A DNA stretch of 14,599 bases, from contig QNDZ01000022.1 in assembly GCA_003646055.1 (NCBI GenBank), positions 1 to 14,599 on the forward strand, written 5' to 3'. The position numbers and the translations under genes were made by a program. Shown here in pieces: positions 6,502 to 13,897 of the stretch (within the stretch, counting starts at the first letter, position 1; each line of letters starts with the position of its first letter). A model generated the notes under the pieces. That model did no database searches. It was given only the letters and a program-made list of their open reading frames with translations, and had not been told where the DNA came from. The stretch comes from a bacterium (GTDB lineage: Bacteria > Hydrothermota > UBA3072 > B12-G15).

Positions 6502-7598
6502 TTGTTCTTATTGCAGGTGGAGGAAGACAGGGCAGGGCAATTGCCCATAAACTCATAAATTGGGAAATACCATATAAAATCATTGAAAGGGATGGGGAGA
6601 GGGTGAAGGAATTGAAAAAGGACGGATATTCTGCAATTCAGGGAGACATCCTATCTGTAAAGTGGAAGATGCCTGAATCAGTCAACATTATTGTCTCTGC
6701 ACTACCAGCACATCTTGGTGAAGAGGTTTATCATCTGTGCATTGAGAAAAGAATTGACCTTGTTGACCTCTCATACACTGATTTTGACCCCTTTACAGTG
6801 GAGGAGAAAATCAAGGAGGCGGGCATCAGGGTGTTCTTTGATACAGGGGTTGCGCCTGGATTGAGCAATCTCTTAATTGGTTTTCTCTCAAAAAAACTTG
6901 ACCGGGTGGAGAAAATCAGGGTGCTTGTTGGCGGCATCCCTGAAAAAAACATACCCCCACTTGGATACACCATCACCTGGGCACCCTCTGATCTGATTGA
7001 GGAATACACAAGGCCTGCAAGGATAAAGAGAAAAGGGAAACTTGTTACTGTTCCACCACTCACAGGGATTGAGAAGATGTACTATGAAGGCATAGGCAGG
7101 CTTGAGGCCTTTTATACTGACGGTTTGAGGTCTCTTCTCCACACTTATACTGATGTTCCTGACATGGAGGAGAAGACCATAAGGTATCCTGGTCATGCAC
7201 AGAAGATGAAGTTTCTCATGGATATGGGATTTTTTGATAAGGAGATATGCAAAGACCTGGGTATTTCACCTTACATGATGAACCTGTGTGTCTTGAAGGA
7301 AAGACTGAATACTGACATAAAAGACTTGCTTCTCATGATTGTTGAGGTGGAAGGAAGAAAAAATAAGAAAAAATCAAAATACACTGCAACACTCCTTGAT
7401 AGGGCTGACGATGAATTCTCTGCAATGGAGAGAACAACAGGTTTTTCCTGTGCTGCATTCACCAGGTTGATGGTGGAGGAAAAGATTGAACCTGGACTTT
7501 ATCCACCTGAAAAACTCCATATGTTCACAAAGAGGGTCTTATCATTACTAAAAAAAGATAGAATAATGGTGAAGATTGCAGAGGAGGAGATTAAATAA
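6498..7598 (+). CDS. Saccharopine dehydrogenase-family NAD(P)-dependent oxidoreductase
   Basis: A 366-residue protein with an N-terminal Rossmann fold beginning at residue 2 (IVLIAGGGRQGRAIA; GxGxxG at G7, G9 and G12) and an acidic residue E30 at the end of the second strand, which favours NAD. The saccharopine dehydrogenase-like core is seen at VDLSYTDFDPF (about 93-103) and FFDTGVAPGLSNLL (about 114-127). This family contains saccharopine reductases, carboxynorspermidine dehydrogenase and many uncharacterised members; the substrate cannot be read here. It is the last gene of the operon, starting inside the xdhC stop (ATGA). Related orphan members often sit in gene sets for amino acid catabolism or selenium/molybdenum enzymes, so a linked redox role is possible. 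Its 3' end overlaps the queA stop region by 8 bases. Confidence 0.88.
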   Translation: MIVLIAGGGRQGRAIAHKLINWEIPYKIIERDGERVKELKKDGYSAIQGDILSVKWKMPESVNIIVSALPAHLGEEVYHLCIEKRIDLVDLSYTDFDPFTVEEKIKEAGIRVFFDTGVAPGLSNLLIGFLSKKLDRVEKIRVLVGGIPEKNIPPLGYTITWAPSDLIEEYTRPARIKRKGKLVTVPPLTGIEKMYYEGIGRLEAFYTDGLRSLLHTYTDVPDMEEKTIRYPGHAQKMKFLMDMGFFDKEICKDLGISPYMMNLCVLKERLNTDIKDLLLMIVEVEGRKNKKKSKYTATLLDRADDEFSAMERTTGFSCAAFTRLMVEEKIEPGLYPPEKLHMFTKRVLSLLKKDRIMVKIAEEEIK

Positions 7599-8619
7599 TA
7601 AGCATGGCATCACCATAAGAATAGAATCTGTATCTCTCCTTAATTGCCTCTTCATATGCCTCAAGAACAAGTCCCCTGCCCGCAAAGGCAGAAACAAGTA
7701 TCAAAAGGGTTGATTTGGGAAGATGAAAGTTGGTGAGTATCATATCACACACCTTGAATCTGTAAGGTGGATATATATACAGGTTTGTCTCTCCTTCAAA
7801 TGGTCTCACCATTCCATTATCATCTGCAACACTCTCAAGTGACCTTATAACGGTTGTCCCAACACACAGTACCTTTCCACCCCTTTTCTTCGTATCATTC
7901 ACCATCTCAGCGGTTTTCTCTGGCACCCTGAAGTATTCAGGTTCCATCCTGTGTTTCTCTATATCCTCCACCTTTACAGGCCTGAATGTTCCCAGCCCTG
8001 CATGAAGAACAATGTATCCCAATCTGGCACCTTTTTCTTCAATTTGTTTCAAAATTTCCTCTGTAAAGTGTAGTCCTGCAGTTGGGGCTGCAACAGCACC
8101 CTTCTCTTCTGCATATACTGTCTGGTATCTCTCCCTGTCAATCTCCTCTGGGTCCCTTCTGATGTAAGGCGGAAGTGGAATCCTGCCTATTCTCTCAATC
8201 TTCTCCTCCACATCCCCACCCTCTGCAGAAAACCTTGCAATCCTGGTTCCATAAACAGGGTCTTTCCCGAGTATCTCACACCTGAGGCCTTCATCAAATG
8301 TAATCACCTCACCAACAGGTGCCTTCCTTCCTGGCCCGGCAAGGACTTCATAAATTCCCTCCTTCAGTTTCCTCAATATAAAAATCTCAACCTTTCCCCC
8401 TGTTCTCCTCTTCCCAAATAGCCTTGCTGGAATAACCCTCGTCTTATTGAGAACCACAAGGTCTCCAGAGTTTATGTACTCAAGGATATCAGGAAACCTC
8501 CTGTGATGAAATGCCTTCTTTTTTCTATCAAGGACAAAAAGCCTTGACTTACCCCGTGGAACAGGCCTCTGAGCAATTAACTCCTCTGGAAGGTGATAAT
8601 CAAATAGTGATAACTTCAT
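7591..8619 (-). CDS. queA: S-adenosylmethionine:tRNA ribosyltransferase-isomerase QueA
   Basis: QueA transfers and isomerises the ribose of S-adenosylmethionine onto preQ1 at position 34 of tRNAs with GUN anticodons, giving epoxyqueuosine. The 342-residue length is normal. Signature stretches are all present: NKTRVIPARL (58-67), PPYIRR (150-155), RYQTVYA (164-170), AAPTAGLHFT (177-186), VGTTVIRSLE (253-262), TNFHLPKSTL (296-305) and FYSYGDAM (332-339). Its ATG overlaps the mnmE stop as ATGA, making it the last gene of the rpmH operon. It meets the plus-strand oxidoreductase tail to tail with an 8-base overlap and no visible terminator. A QueT-like transporter near base 800 fits salvage of a queuosine precursor. 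Confidence 0.97.
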   Translation of the reverse strand: MKLSLFDYHLPEELIAQRPVPRGKSRLFVLDRKKKAFHHRRFPDILEYINSGDLVVLNKTRVIPARLFGKRRTGGKVEIFILRKLKEGIYEVLAGPGRKAPVGEVITFDEGLRCEILGKDPVYGTRIARFSAEGGDVEEKIERIGRIPLPPYIRRDPEEIDRERYQTVYAEEKGAVAAPTAGLHFTEEILKQIEEKGARLGYIVLHAGLGTFRPVKVEDIEKHRMEPEYFRVPEKTAEMVNDTKKRGGKVLCVGTTVIRSLESVADDNGMVRPFEGETNLYIYPPYRFKVCDMILTNFHLPKSTLLILVSAFAGRGLVLEAYEEAIKERYRFYSYGDAMLII

Positions 8620-9962
8620 TTCCCTATACAGTACTCCGAGAAGATTTTTTCAAGCACATCCTCATCAGTTATCTCTCCTGTAATCTCCTTCAGGTGTTGG
8701 GCAGCAGAATTCAACTCAAAGGATGCAAGTTCTTCAAGACCTGTCTCTTTCAGTTTTTCAATCGCCTTTTTCATGTTCCCAATGGCACTGTCTATTGAAT
8801 GGATGTATCTCTCCCTTGTGAGGAAAACCTCTCCTGAATGAACAGGGAATGCATCTTCAAGTTTCTTCTGAAGCACACTGTGTAGTTCATCCAGACCTTC
8901 ACCTGTCAGTGCTGAAACCCTTATCCCCTTTTCAAGAATATCCCTGTCCTTTATCCTGATTCCAAGGTCTATCTTGTTCAGGATTATGATACCATCTGAA
9001 AATTCTTTGATGAGTTCCCTGTCCTCATCTGTGAGTGTCTCTGATGCATCAAGCACAAGAAGAACAATATCCGCCTCCCTGGTCTTCTCCATGGCCCTCT
9101 CAACCCCAATCCTCTCCACAAAGTCTTCAGACTTCCTTATGCCTGCAGTATCAAGGAGTTTTACTGGATAACCATCAAGGTCTATCCATCCCTCAAGCAC
9201 ATCCCTTGTTGTTCCAGGAACAGAGGTCACTATTGCCTTCTCCTCCCTTAACAGTAGATTGAAAAGGCTCGACTTCCCGACATTTGGTCTTCCTGTAATT
9301 GGAACAATAGCACCCTCCCTCAAAACCCTTGATACCCTGTATGTCTTTTTCAGGTTTTCCAGTTCTTCAATTATCCCGTTGATTTTTTCAACTATTTCAT
9401 CTATGGGTGTTGGTGGTATGTCCTCTTCAGGGAAATCAAGGTTCACCTCAAGAAGAGAGGCAAGTTCTATTATCCTTTCCTTTATTTTATTAATAAAAAC
9501 AGTGAGACTTCCCCTGAGTGTCTGCTCTGCAATTTTAAGCCCCTTCTCTGTCTTTGCCCTTATCACATCAAGAACACTTTCAGCCCTTACAAGGTCTATC
9601 CTGCCATTGAGAAATGCCCTCATTGTGAACTCACCTGGTTTTGCAAGCCTGGCACCATATTTCAAAACAAGTGAAAGCACCTTCCTTGCAGCCATATACC
9701 CACCGTGGGTGGAGATTTCAACCATATCCTCACCTGTGTAGGTATGGGGTGCCCTCATTACAAAAAGGAGAACCTCATCCACAGGTTCTTCTCCTTCATA
9801 AATCCACCCGTATAGAATGCCTGATTTCCTTATATCTTCAGGGGATTTTTTACCTCTGAATATACGCGATACACAGGGAATGGCATCTCTGCCACTTACC
9901 CTTACTATTGAGATGGCCCCCTCACCAACAGGGGTGCCGATTGCCGCTATTGTGTCCTTCAT
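8616..9962 (-). CDS. mnmE: tRNA uridine-5-carboxymethylaminomethyl(34) synthesis GTPase MnmE
   Basis: MnmE (TrmE) works with MnmG to install the cmnm5 group on wobble uridine of several tRNAs, using methylenetetrahydrofolate and GTP. The 448-residue protein is complete. It shows an N-terminal folate-binding domain (1-120: DTIAAIGTPVGEGAISIVR; THGG at 85-88), a helical domain with the DFPEEDIP stretch (176-183), a G domain with P-loop GRPNVGKSS (224-232), switch region PGTTRD (249-254), DTAG (271-274) and NKID (329-332), and the invariant C-terminal CIGK (445-448) whose cysteine is needed for modification. It overlaps jag upstream and queA downstream, both by ATGA. MnmG is not in the window. 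Confidence 0.98.
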   Translation of the reverse strand: MKDTIAAIGTPVGEGAISIVRVSGRDAIPCVSRIFRGKKSPEDIRKSGILYGWIYEGEEPVDEVLLFVMRAPHTYTGEDMVEISTHGGYMAARKVLSLVLKYGARLAKPGEFTMRAFLNGRIDLVRAESVLDVIRAKTEKGLKIAEQTLRGSLTVFINKIKERIIELASLLEVNLDFPEEDIPPTPIDEIVEKINGIIEELENLKKTYRVSRVLREGAIVPITGRPNVGKSSLFNLLLREEKAIVTSVPGTTRDVLEGWIDLDGYPVKLLDTAGIRKSEDFVERIGVERAMEKTREADIVLLVLDASETLTDEDRELIKEFSDGIIILNKIDLGIRIKDRDILEKGIRVSALTGEGLDELHSVLQKKLEDAFPVHSGEVFLTRERYIHSIDSAIGNMKKAIEKLKETGLEELASFELNSAAQHLKEITGEITDEDVLEKIFSEYCIGK

Positions 9963-10558
9963 CTACGTGAAGGGGCAATAACCACCTTCTTCAGTTCCCC
10001 TTCACCAATGGTGTAGGTTCTTACCCCCTCCTTATCCTGGAGGGCAAGGTGGATAACCCTTCTCAATGATGGGGGGAGGGGTTCAAAGAAAACCTCTCTC
10101 CCTGTCCTCTTCACCTCTTCTGCAAAGGCAAGTGCCCTGGCCCTCAGGGTATGCTCCTTCTTTGCCCTGTAACCGGATACATCAATCACAACCTCAAGGG
10201 ACTTGTCATGCCTGTGGACCATCCTTGCCAGCAGGTGCTGAAGTGCTTCAAGGTTCTTTCCACCCTTACCTATGAGCACACCATCAGAATCCTTTGTAAT
10301 GATGTTCACGTAAAATGAACCGTCATCCCTCTTAATCACCTCTGCACTGCCCTCTGCACCGAACTTCTGGATAAACCCCTCAACCACCTCCTTGATTATC
10401 CTCTGGGGTTCACCCTTCCTGAAGATTTTAACCTTCACCTTTCCTTCTTCCTCAGAAAGAACCTGCCATTCTGCATCATCCCTGTTGAGGCCAAGTTTTT
10501 CCAGCCCTCTGCTTATTGCCTCTTCCATGTCCTTACCTTCAACAACAAGAATAGCCAT
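9959..10558 (-). CDS. jag: RNA-binding protein Jag/KhpB (SpoIIIJ-associated)
   Basis: A 199-residue cytoplasmic RNA-binding protein. Domains in order: Jag_N (about 1-50), KH domain with IGKGGKNLEALQHLL (96-110, the GKGG loop at 97-100) and R3H domain with R166-x3-H170 in PPSLRRVIHLAL (162-173). KhpB partners with KhpA in some bacteria to bind many RNAs and affect cell division and envelope synthesis; its fixed position after yidC suggests a link to membrane protein insertion, but the job in this organism is not known. The ATG lies just after the yidC stop, and its AGAAGGAGG ribosome-binding site is inside the last codons of yidC. Its TGA overlaps the mnmE ATG. Confidence 0.95.
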   Translation of the reverse strand: MAILVVEGKDMEEAISRGLEKLGLNRDDAEWQVLSEEEGKVKVKIFRKGEPQRIIKEVVEGFIQKFGAEGSAEVIKRDDGSFYVNIITKDSDGVLIGKGGKNLEALQHLLARMVHRHDKSLEVVIDVSGYRAKKEHTLRARALAFAEEVKRTGREVFFEPLPPSLRRVIHLALQDKEGVRTYTIGEGELKKVVIAPSRR

Positions 10559-10559
10559 A

Positions 10560-12071
10560 TCAACCTCCTTCTGCTTGTTTTTTTATGATTATCTGCTGTA
10601 TTATACTCAAAAGGTTATACACAAACCAGTAAAGAACAAGCCCTGAAGGGAGGGAGGAGAATATGAATGTAAGCACAATGGGCATTATAAATGTCATGCT
10701 CTTCTGCTCGGCACCTGGTTGCTGTGGTGAGAAGAACCTCTGCTGGAGGAACATGGTTATGCCCATGAGGATTGGAAGCACAAAGTATGGGTCTTTCAAG
10801 GAGAGGTCTTTAATCCAGAATATAAAGGGTGCTCCTTTCAGTTCTATGGTGCTGTTGAGCACAGCAAAGAGCGCAAAGAAAACAGGCATCTGGATAAACA
10901 GGGGGAGACACCCTGAAAATGGATTAACACCATGCTTCCTGTAGAGTTCCATAATCTCTGCGTTCATCCTCTGCGGGTCCTTCTTGTACTTCTTCTGTAT
11001 CTCCTGTATCTTCGGCTGAATCTCCTTCATCCCCTTCATTGACCTGAAACTCAATATACTCAAAGGAGAGAGTACTATTGCCATTATTATGGTGAAGATG
11101 ATAATCACCACACCATAGTTGTTTATAAATCTGTGTATGTAGGTGAGGACAAAATATATGAGTTTTGCAATGGGTCTTATCAATGACCATCCAAAGTATA
11201 TGGCGTTTTCAAGCCCCTTCTTCACACCTGCAAGTGTTTTGTACTCAAGTGGACCTATAAAAAGTTTGATGGGTTTATCTGTCCTGACAGATACTGCAGG
11301 ATAGCCTTCCACCTTCTCAACACTCACCTCACCTGCATAATCAGGTGGTATCACAGAGGCAAGGAAGTACTTTGTCTTGTATCCTGCCCAGTCCACAACA
11401 CCAGGGATCACCCTTCTGTCGGTCTTCTCCATGGACTTTGTCTTCACTGTATATACCTTGCCTGCAAGGGAATAAACACCACCTGCATACCTTGCCTTAT
11501 CAGGTATCTTTTCATCTGTATCAAAGATAAAAACAGAGAGGTAATATTCAGACCTTGGGAAATTCTCAACCTGTATTGTGTATCCACTGTCAGTGAATGT
11601 ATAAACCCTCTTTATCTCAAGTGTATCCACCTTTGCTGTAAAAATGACCGAATTCCCACTTATCTCCTTTTTGAATGGTATCCTTGAGAGAAGAATCCTC
11701 TCACCCTTCACTACAAGGGATGATGAGAAGAGAGGTCCCTTTTTTGGCCTCAAATACACATTGTATGGTTTGAGATATACCTCTTTTATTTCAGCACCGA
11801 TGTTTTGGAATGTCACCTTCAGGAGTTGGGTTTCAAAGGTAAATTCTTCAAGTTCTGCACCTGTTGTATCAGTTTTTTCTATTGTGGAAACAGGTATCTC
11901 TGCTGTTTTTGTTTTAACTGGTTGCTTTATCTCCTTCTCCACCTGCACAGTGCCCTTTGCCTGCTCTGGTGGAAGGTTGGCCCTCTTCTTCATGATATAC
12001 CATTGATAAAGGACTATGAGCAGTATAAGAACTGTATAACCTATGATAAGATTTATCTGTTCCTTCTTCAT
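10560..12071 (-). CDS. yidC: Membrane protein insertase YidC
   Basis: YidC inserts and folds inner-membrane proteins, alone or with SecYEG. The 503-residue length and layout are those of Gram-negative YidC: first membrane segment (about 8-26), a large periplasmic domain of beta character (about 75-285), then the conserved insertase core (about 300-498) with segments near 320-338, 389-405, 428-443 and 460-493. The core shows the cytoplasmic helical hairpin (about 343-380), NPFSGCLPLFIQMPVFFALF (383-402) and SGLVLYWFVYNLLSIIQQ (476-493). A conserved arginine sits at R343 in the hydrophilic groove region. Start ATG follows GAGGTGAT; the gene is four bases from yidD and carries the jag ribosome-binding site in its tail. 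Diderm organisation is inferred mainly from this protein. Confidence 0.97.
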   Translation of the reverse strand: MKKEQINLIIGYTVLILLIVLYQWYIMKKRANLPPEQAKGTVQVEKEIKQPVKTKTAEIPVSTIEKTDTTGAELEEFTFETQLLKVTFQNIGAEIKEVYLKPYNVYLRPKKGPLFSSSLVVKGERILLSRIPFKKEISGNSVIFTAKVDTLEIKRVYTFTDSGYTIQVENFPRSEYYLSVFIFDTDEKIPDKARYAGGVYSLAGKVYTVKTKSMEKTDRRVIPGVVDWAGYKTKYFLASVIPPDYAGEVSVEKVEGYPAVSVRTDKPIKLFIGPLEYKTLAGVKKGLENAIYFGWSLIRPIAKLIYFVLTYIHRFINNYGVVIIIFTIIMAIVLSPLSILSFRSMKGMKEIQPKIQEIQKKYKKDPQRMNAEIMELYRKHGVNPFSGCLPLFIQMPVFFALFAVLNSTIELKGAPFIFWIKDLSLKDPYFVLPILMGITMFLQQRFFSPQQPGAEQKSMTFIMPIVLTFIFSSLPSGLVLYWFVYNLLSIIQQIIIKKQAEGG

Positions 12072-12075
12072 TCCA

Positions 12076-12276
12076 TCACCTCAACGGGTCATACCCTCCC
12101 GGATGGAAGGGGTTGCATTTTAATATCCTCTTTGTGCTCAGGAAGGCACCCTTAAAAAACCCATACTTCCTGAATGCCTGGAGGGAGTATTCAGAGCAGG
12201 TGGGATAGAATCTACACTGTCCTGGCAGATACGGAGATATGAACCTCTGATAAAACCTGATTAGATAAACCATCAT
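12076..12276 (-). CDS. yidD: Membrane protein insertion efficiency factor YidD
   Basis: A 66-residue YidD protein, which sits at the inner membrane by an amphipathic N-terminal helix and aids YidC-dependent insertion. Family signatures are [24 protein letters not shown] with its paired cysteines, and the C-terminal [12 protein letters not shown] place the start at ATG 12276, where it overlaps the rnpA stop as ATGA, the pattern at most junctions of this operon. A GTG at 12285 with AGGGAG seven bases upstream would add three residues (MAG) and is a fair alternative. It lies between rnpA and yidC as in most bacteria. Confidence 0.93.
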   Translation of the reverse strand: MMVYLIRFYQRFISPYLPGQCRFYPTCSEYSLQAFRKYGFFKGAFLSTKRILKCNPFHPGGYDPLR

Positions 12277-12616
12277 CCCTGCCACAACCCCGCTCCCTGA
12301 GTGATTTTCATGAACTCCTCCAGAAGTTCCCTGAACTCTGCTTCCTGTGCCTTTTTCTTTATGTAAAATAAGTAAGTTCCCTTTTTTAAAAACCGTTTGT
12401 TCCTCCTGTAAATCTCTCTTATCCTTCTCCTTACCTTGTTTCTCTTAACCCCTCCACGAAACCCTTTTTGAACCCATATCCCTAATTTTCTCTCATCGGA
12501 GGGGATATAGTAAATATCAAAAAAAAACCTCTATGGGCATGTCCATTTTTAAGGACATCAAGATACGCCTTTCTTCCGTGAAGCCTCTCATTGCGAGGGA
12601 GCGCCTCTGGCCTCAA
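12273..12616 (-). CDS. rnpA: Ribonuclease P protein component, with -1 frame change at a T9 run
   Basis: RnpA is the protein subunit that helps RNase P RNA cleave tRNA 5' leaders. The protein is recognisable only across two frames. From the TTG at 12616, which overlaps the rpmH stop as TTGA, the first frame reads 33 codons including [20 protein letters not shown], meets nine T (complement of 12519-12527) and stops at TAG 12484-12482. The -1 frame continues the protein for 81 residues, [17 protein letters not shown] onward, with the family's basic RNR-like helix [15 protein letters not shown], and ends at TGA 12275. The joined product is about 114 residues, normal for RnpA. A GTG at 12634 inside rpmH is an alternative start. 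The split may be real recoding, RNA polymerase slippage or a homopolymer error. Confidence 0.8.
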
Positions 12617-12750
12617 CTCACTGATATTCTCCACCTTCCCTTTGCCCTTCTCCTCTTTAAGACCTTCCTTCCTGCCTTTGTTGACATCCTCTTTCTAAAG
12701 CCGTGAGTTCTCCTCCTCCTCAGAACATGAGGCTGGTAGGTTCTCTTCAT
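12613..12750 (-). CDS. rpmH: Large ribosomal subunit protein bL34
   Basis: A 45-residue, strongly basic ribosomal protein of the 50S subunit. It begins [20 protein letters not shown] and continues with the typical [19 protein letters not shown] stretch; length and sequence are normal for bL34. Its ATG at 12750 is preceded by AAAAAAGGAGGAGA, a very strong ribosome-binding site fitting a highly expressed gene. It is the first gene of the rpmH-rnpA-yidD-yidC-jag-mnmE-queA operon, and its TGA overlaps the rnpA TTG. dnaA, often found upstream of rpmH, is replaced here by a divergent lipoprotein gene. Confidence 0.98.
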   Translation of the reverse strand: MKRTYQPHVLRRRRTHGFRKRMSTKAGRKVLKRRRAKGRWRISVS

Positions 12751-12785
12751 AGGTTCTCCTCCTTTTTTCTGATTTCAGTTTATAC

Positions 12786-12814
12786 ATAAATAACCCAAAA
12801 TCAACGGTTGTCAA
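12786..12814 (-). promoter_or_regulatory. Probable promoter of the rpmH operon
   Basis: On the minus strand a perfect TTGACA (complement of 12809-12814) is followed after 17 bases by the weak -10 ATTTAT. A better TATAAA lies at 12784-12779 but is 24 bases from TTGACA, so the exact -10 is unclear. The leader carries the strong rpmH ribosome-binding site. Confidence 0.45.
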
Positions 12815-12853
12815 CATGGAGGGAAATGAGAATTTAATCAACAATTAAAAAAC

Positions 12854-12881
12854 TTGACATTAAAATCATATTTACTAATAT
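12854..12881 (+). promoter_or_regulatory. Promoter of the lipoprotein gene, predicted leaderless
   Basis: TTGACA (perfect) at 12854-12859, 16 bases, TAATAT at 12876-12881, then AGAAAT and the ATG at 12888. There is no ribosome-binding site. A small inverted repeat, TTTAAT-CAACA-ATTAAA at 12833-12849, lies just upstream and may be an AT-rich upstream element or operator. Confidence 0.55.
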
Positions 12882-12887
12882 AGAAAT

Positions 12888-13883
12888 ATGAGGAAAAGTG
12901 GTCTTCTGACTTTAGTTACAATTTTATTTATCGTTGGGTGTTCTTCAAATATAAACCTAACCAACAAAGCCCCAGCGCCTAAATTCTTAAGAGTTTATCC
13001 TTATATTGATTTTAATTTAAATCCAGAAGATTTTTTACCTCAGAACCCAGTTGTTTTTGTAAGTCCAGCTGAACTAACACACTCTCCCAGTATAAATATC
13101 ACTTCCTTTTTATTAAAAAAAATAATTGAAAGTATGTTAGAATTTAAAGGATACCAAATTACAAACGATTCCCTAAAAGCTAATATGATTGTTGACTTCT
13201 TCTGGACCATTTCTAAAGAACAAGTTTATGTGCCGCCACGCTTAGATACTTACTATCGTTGGATACCTCCATCTACTTATAAATTGAACTTTGACTCAAA
13301 AACTCAATATTACAACTTTGGTTCTTCCAGTGGATATTCAAGTACAACAGGGAACGCAGAGCTAACAACCCCTGGGTATCTTAAAAAAGAGTATGCTTAT
13401 AGGCCTGGTTATACCACAACTGTCGCAAAACCCTTCCTCTTTTTAGGGATAAGAAAAAAAACTTCAAAGAATGTTCCTTTATTTACCTTTATTGGATTTA
13501 CCAAAACAACTTTTACATCTCCTCTAATTCCTCTCCAAAGTATAGTCTTTAAGATAGGAGAAAAAATCCCGGACAGGGGTTTTAAATATTATAAAAGTCT
13601 TTTAGATACATTAAAAATCCAATTCATGATTTTATCTGGTAATGGTGAAGAGATCTTTCCAGTGGTAACAAGATTGGACAAAAACTATTCTGGACTTAAG
13701 ATATATGATTTTTTGATCGAAGTTAACGGCATATCTTTGAAAGATAAAACTTACAGTGAAGTCTTGAGCATCATGAATAAATTATACACTCAATCTGATA
13801 CTGTTTTATTAAAAGTTTTCCATATCAACGGTAAACTTGAAACCGTTACCCTTAAAAGAATATCTACCCATTATTACCATTAG
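12888..13883 (+). CDS. Predicted lipoprotein with C-terminal PDZ-like region, function unknown
   Basis: A 331-residue protein with a lipoprotein signal peptide: basic MRK, hydrophobic core 5-16 and lipobox IVGC with lipidated cysteine C18, so it is anchored in the inner or outer membrane. Residues 50-110 look like a mixed alpha/beta domain (VVFVSP ... ANMIVDFFW); 110-180 is rich in Tyr, Ser, Thr and Pro (YVPPRLDTYYRWIPP); 244-325 resembles a PDZ domain, with SGLKIYDFLIEVNGISL (268-284) matching the GLxxGDxIxxVNG strand and a final KLETVTLKRI. I know no named family for the whole. Sampled lines are 23-28% GC against 42-55% in mnmE, TTA leucine codons are frequent and the stop is TAG, all unlike neighbours, suggesting acquisition. 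The signal peptide fixes the ATG as start. Confidence 0.85.
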   Translation: MRKSGLLTLVTILFIVGCSSNINLTNKAPAPKFLRVYPYIDFNLNPEDFLPQNPVVFVSPAELTHSPSINITSFLLKKIIESMLEFKGYQITNDSLKANMIVDFFWTISKEQVYVPPRLDTYYRWIPPSTYKLNFDSKTQYYNFGSSSGYSSTTGNAELTTPGYLKKEYAYRPGYTTTVAKPFLFLGIRKKTSKNVPLFTFIGFTKTTFTSPLIPLQSIVFKIGEKIPDRGFKYYKSLLDTLKIQFMILSGNGEEIFPVVTRLDKNYSGLKIYDFLIEVNGISLKDKTYSEVLSIMNKLYTQSDTVLLKVFHINGKLETVTLKRISTHYYH

Positions 13884-13897
13884 TTAAAAAACGTCTA

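Noticed and set aside
9259..9741. 160-codon plus-strand frame opposite mnmE
   Set aside because: It is antisense to the intact MnmE G domain, with low-complexity Ser/Leu composition and no ribosome-binding site.
10615..10623. Perfect DnaA-box-like nonamer TTATACACA
   Set aside because: It lies inside yidC, is single and has no cluster or AT-rich unwinding region beside it; chance is sufficient.
12547..12610. Short frame starting ATG near 12592, overlapping the rnpA N-terminus
   Set aside because: It runs about 24 codons in the third frame, ends at TGA in the T run and lacks RnpA features; the TTG frame encodes the family-like sequence.
12273..12616. Calling rnpA a dead pseudogene
   Set aside because: Both halves are well conserved, the surrounding operon is intact, the gene is essential in bacteria, and the frame change falls exactly on a slippery T run.
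12750..12888. Replication origin beside rpmH
   Set aside because: Only one imperfect DnaA-like nonamer (TTATACATA near 12780) is visible in the 137-base divergent spacer and no dnaA or dnaN is present.
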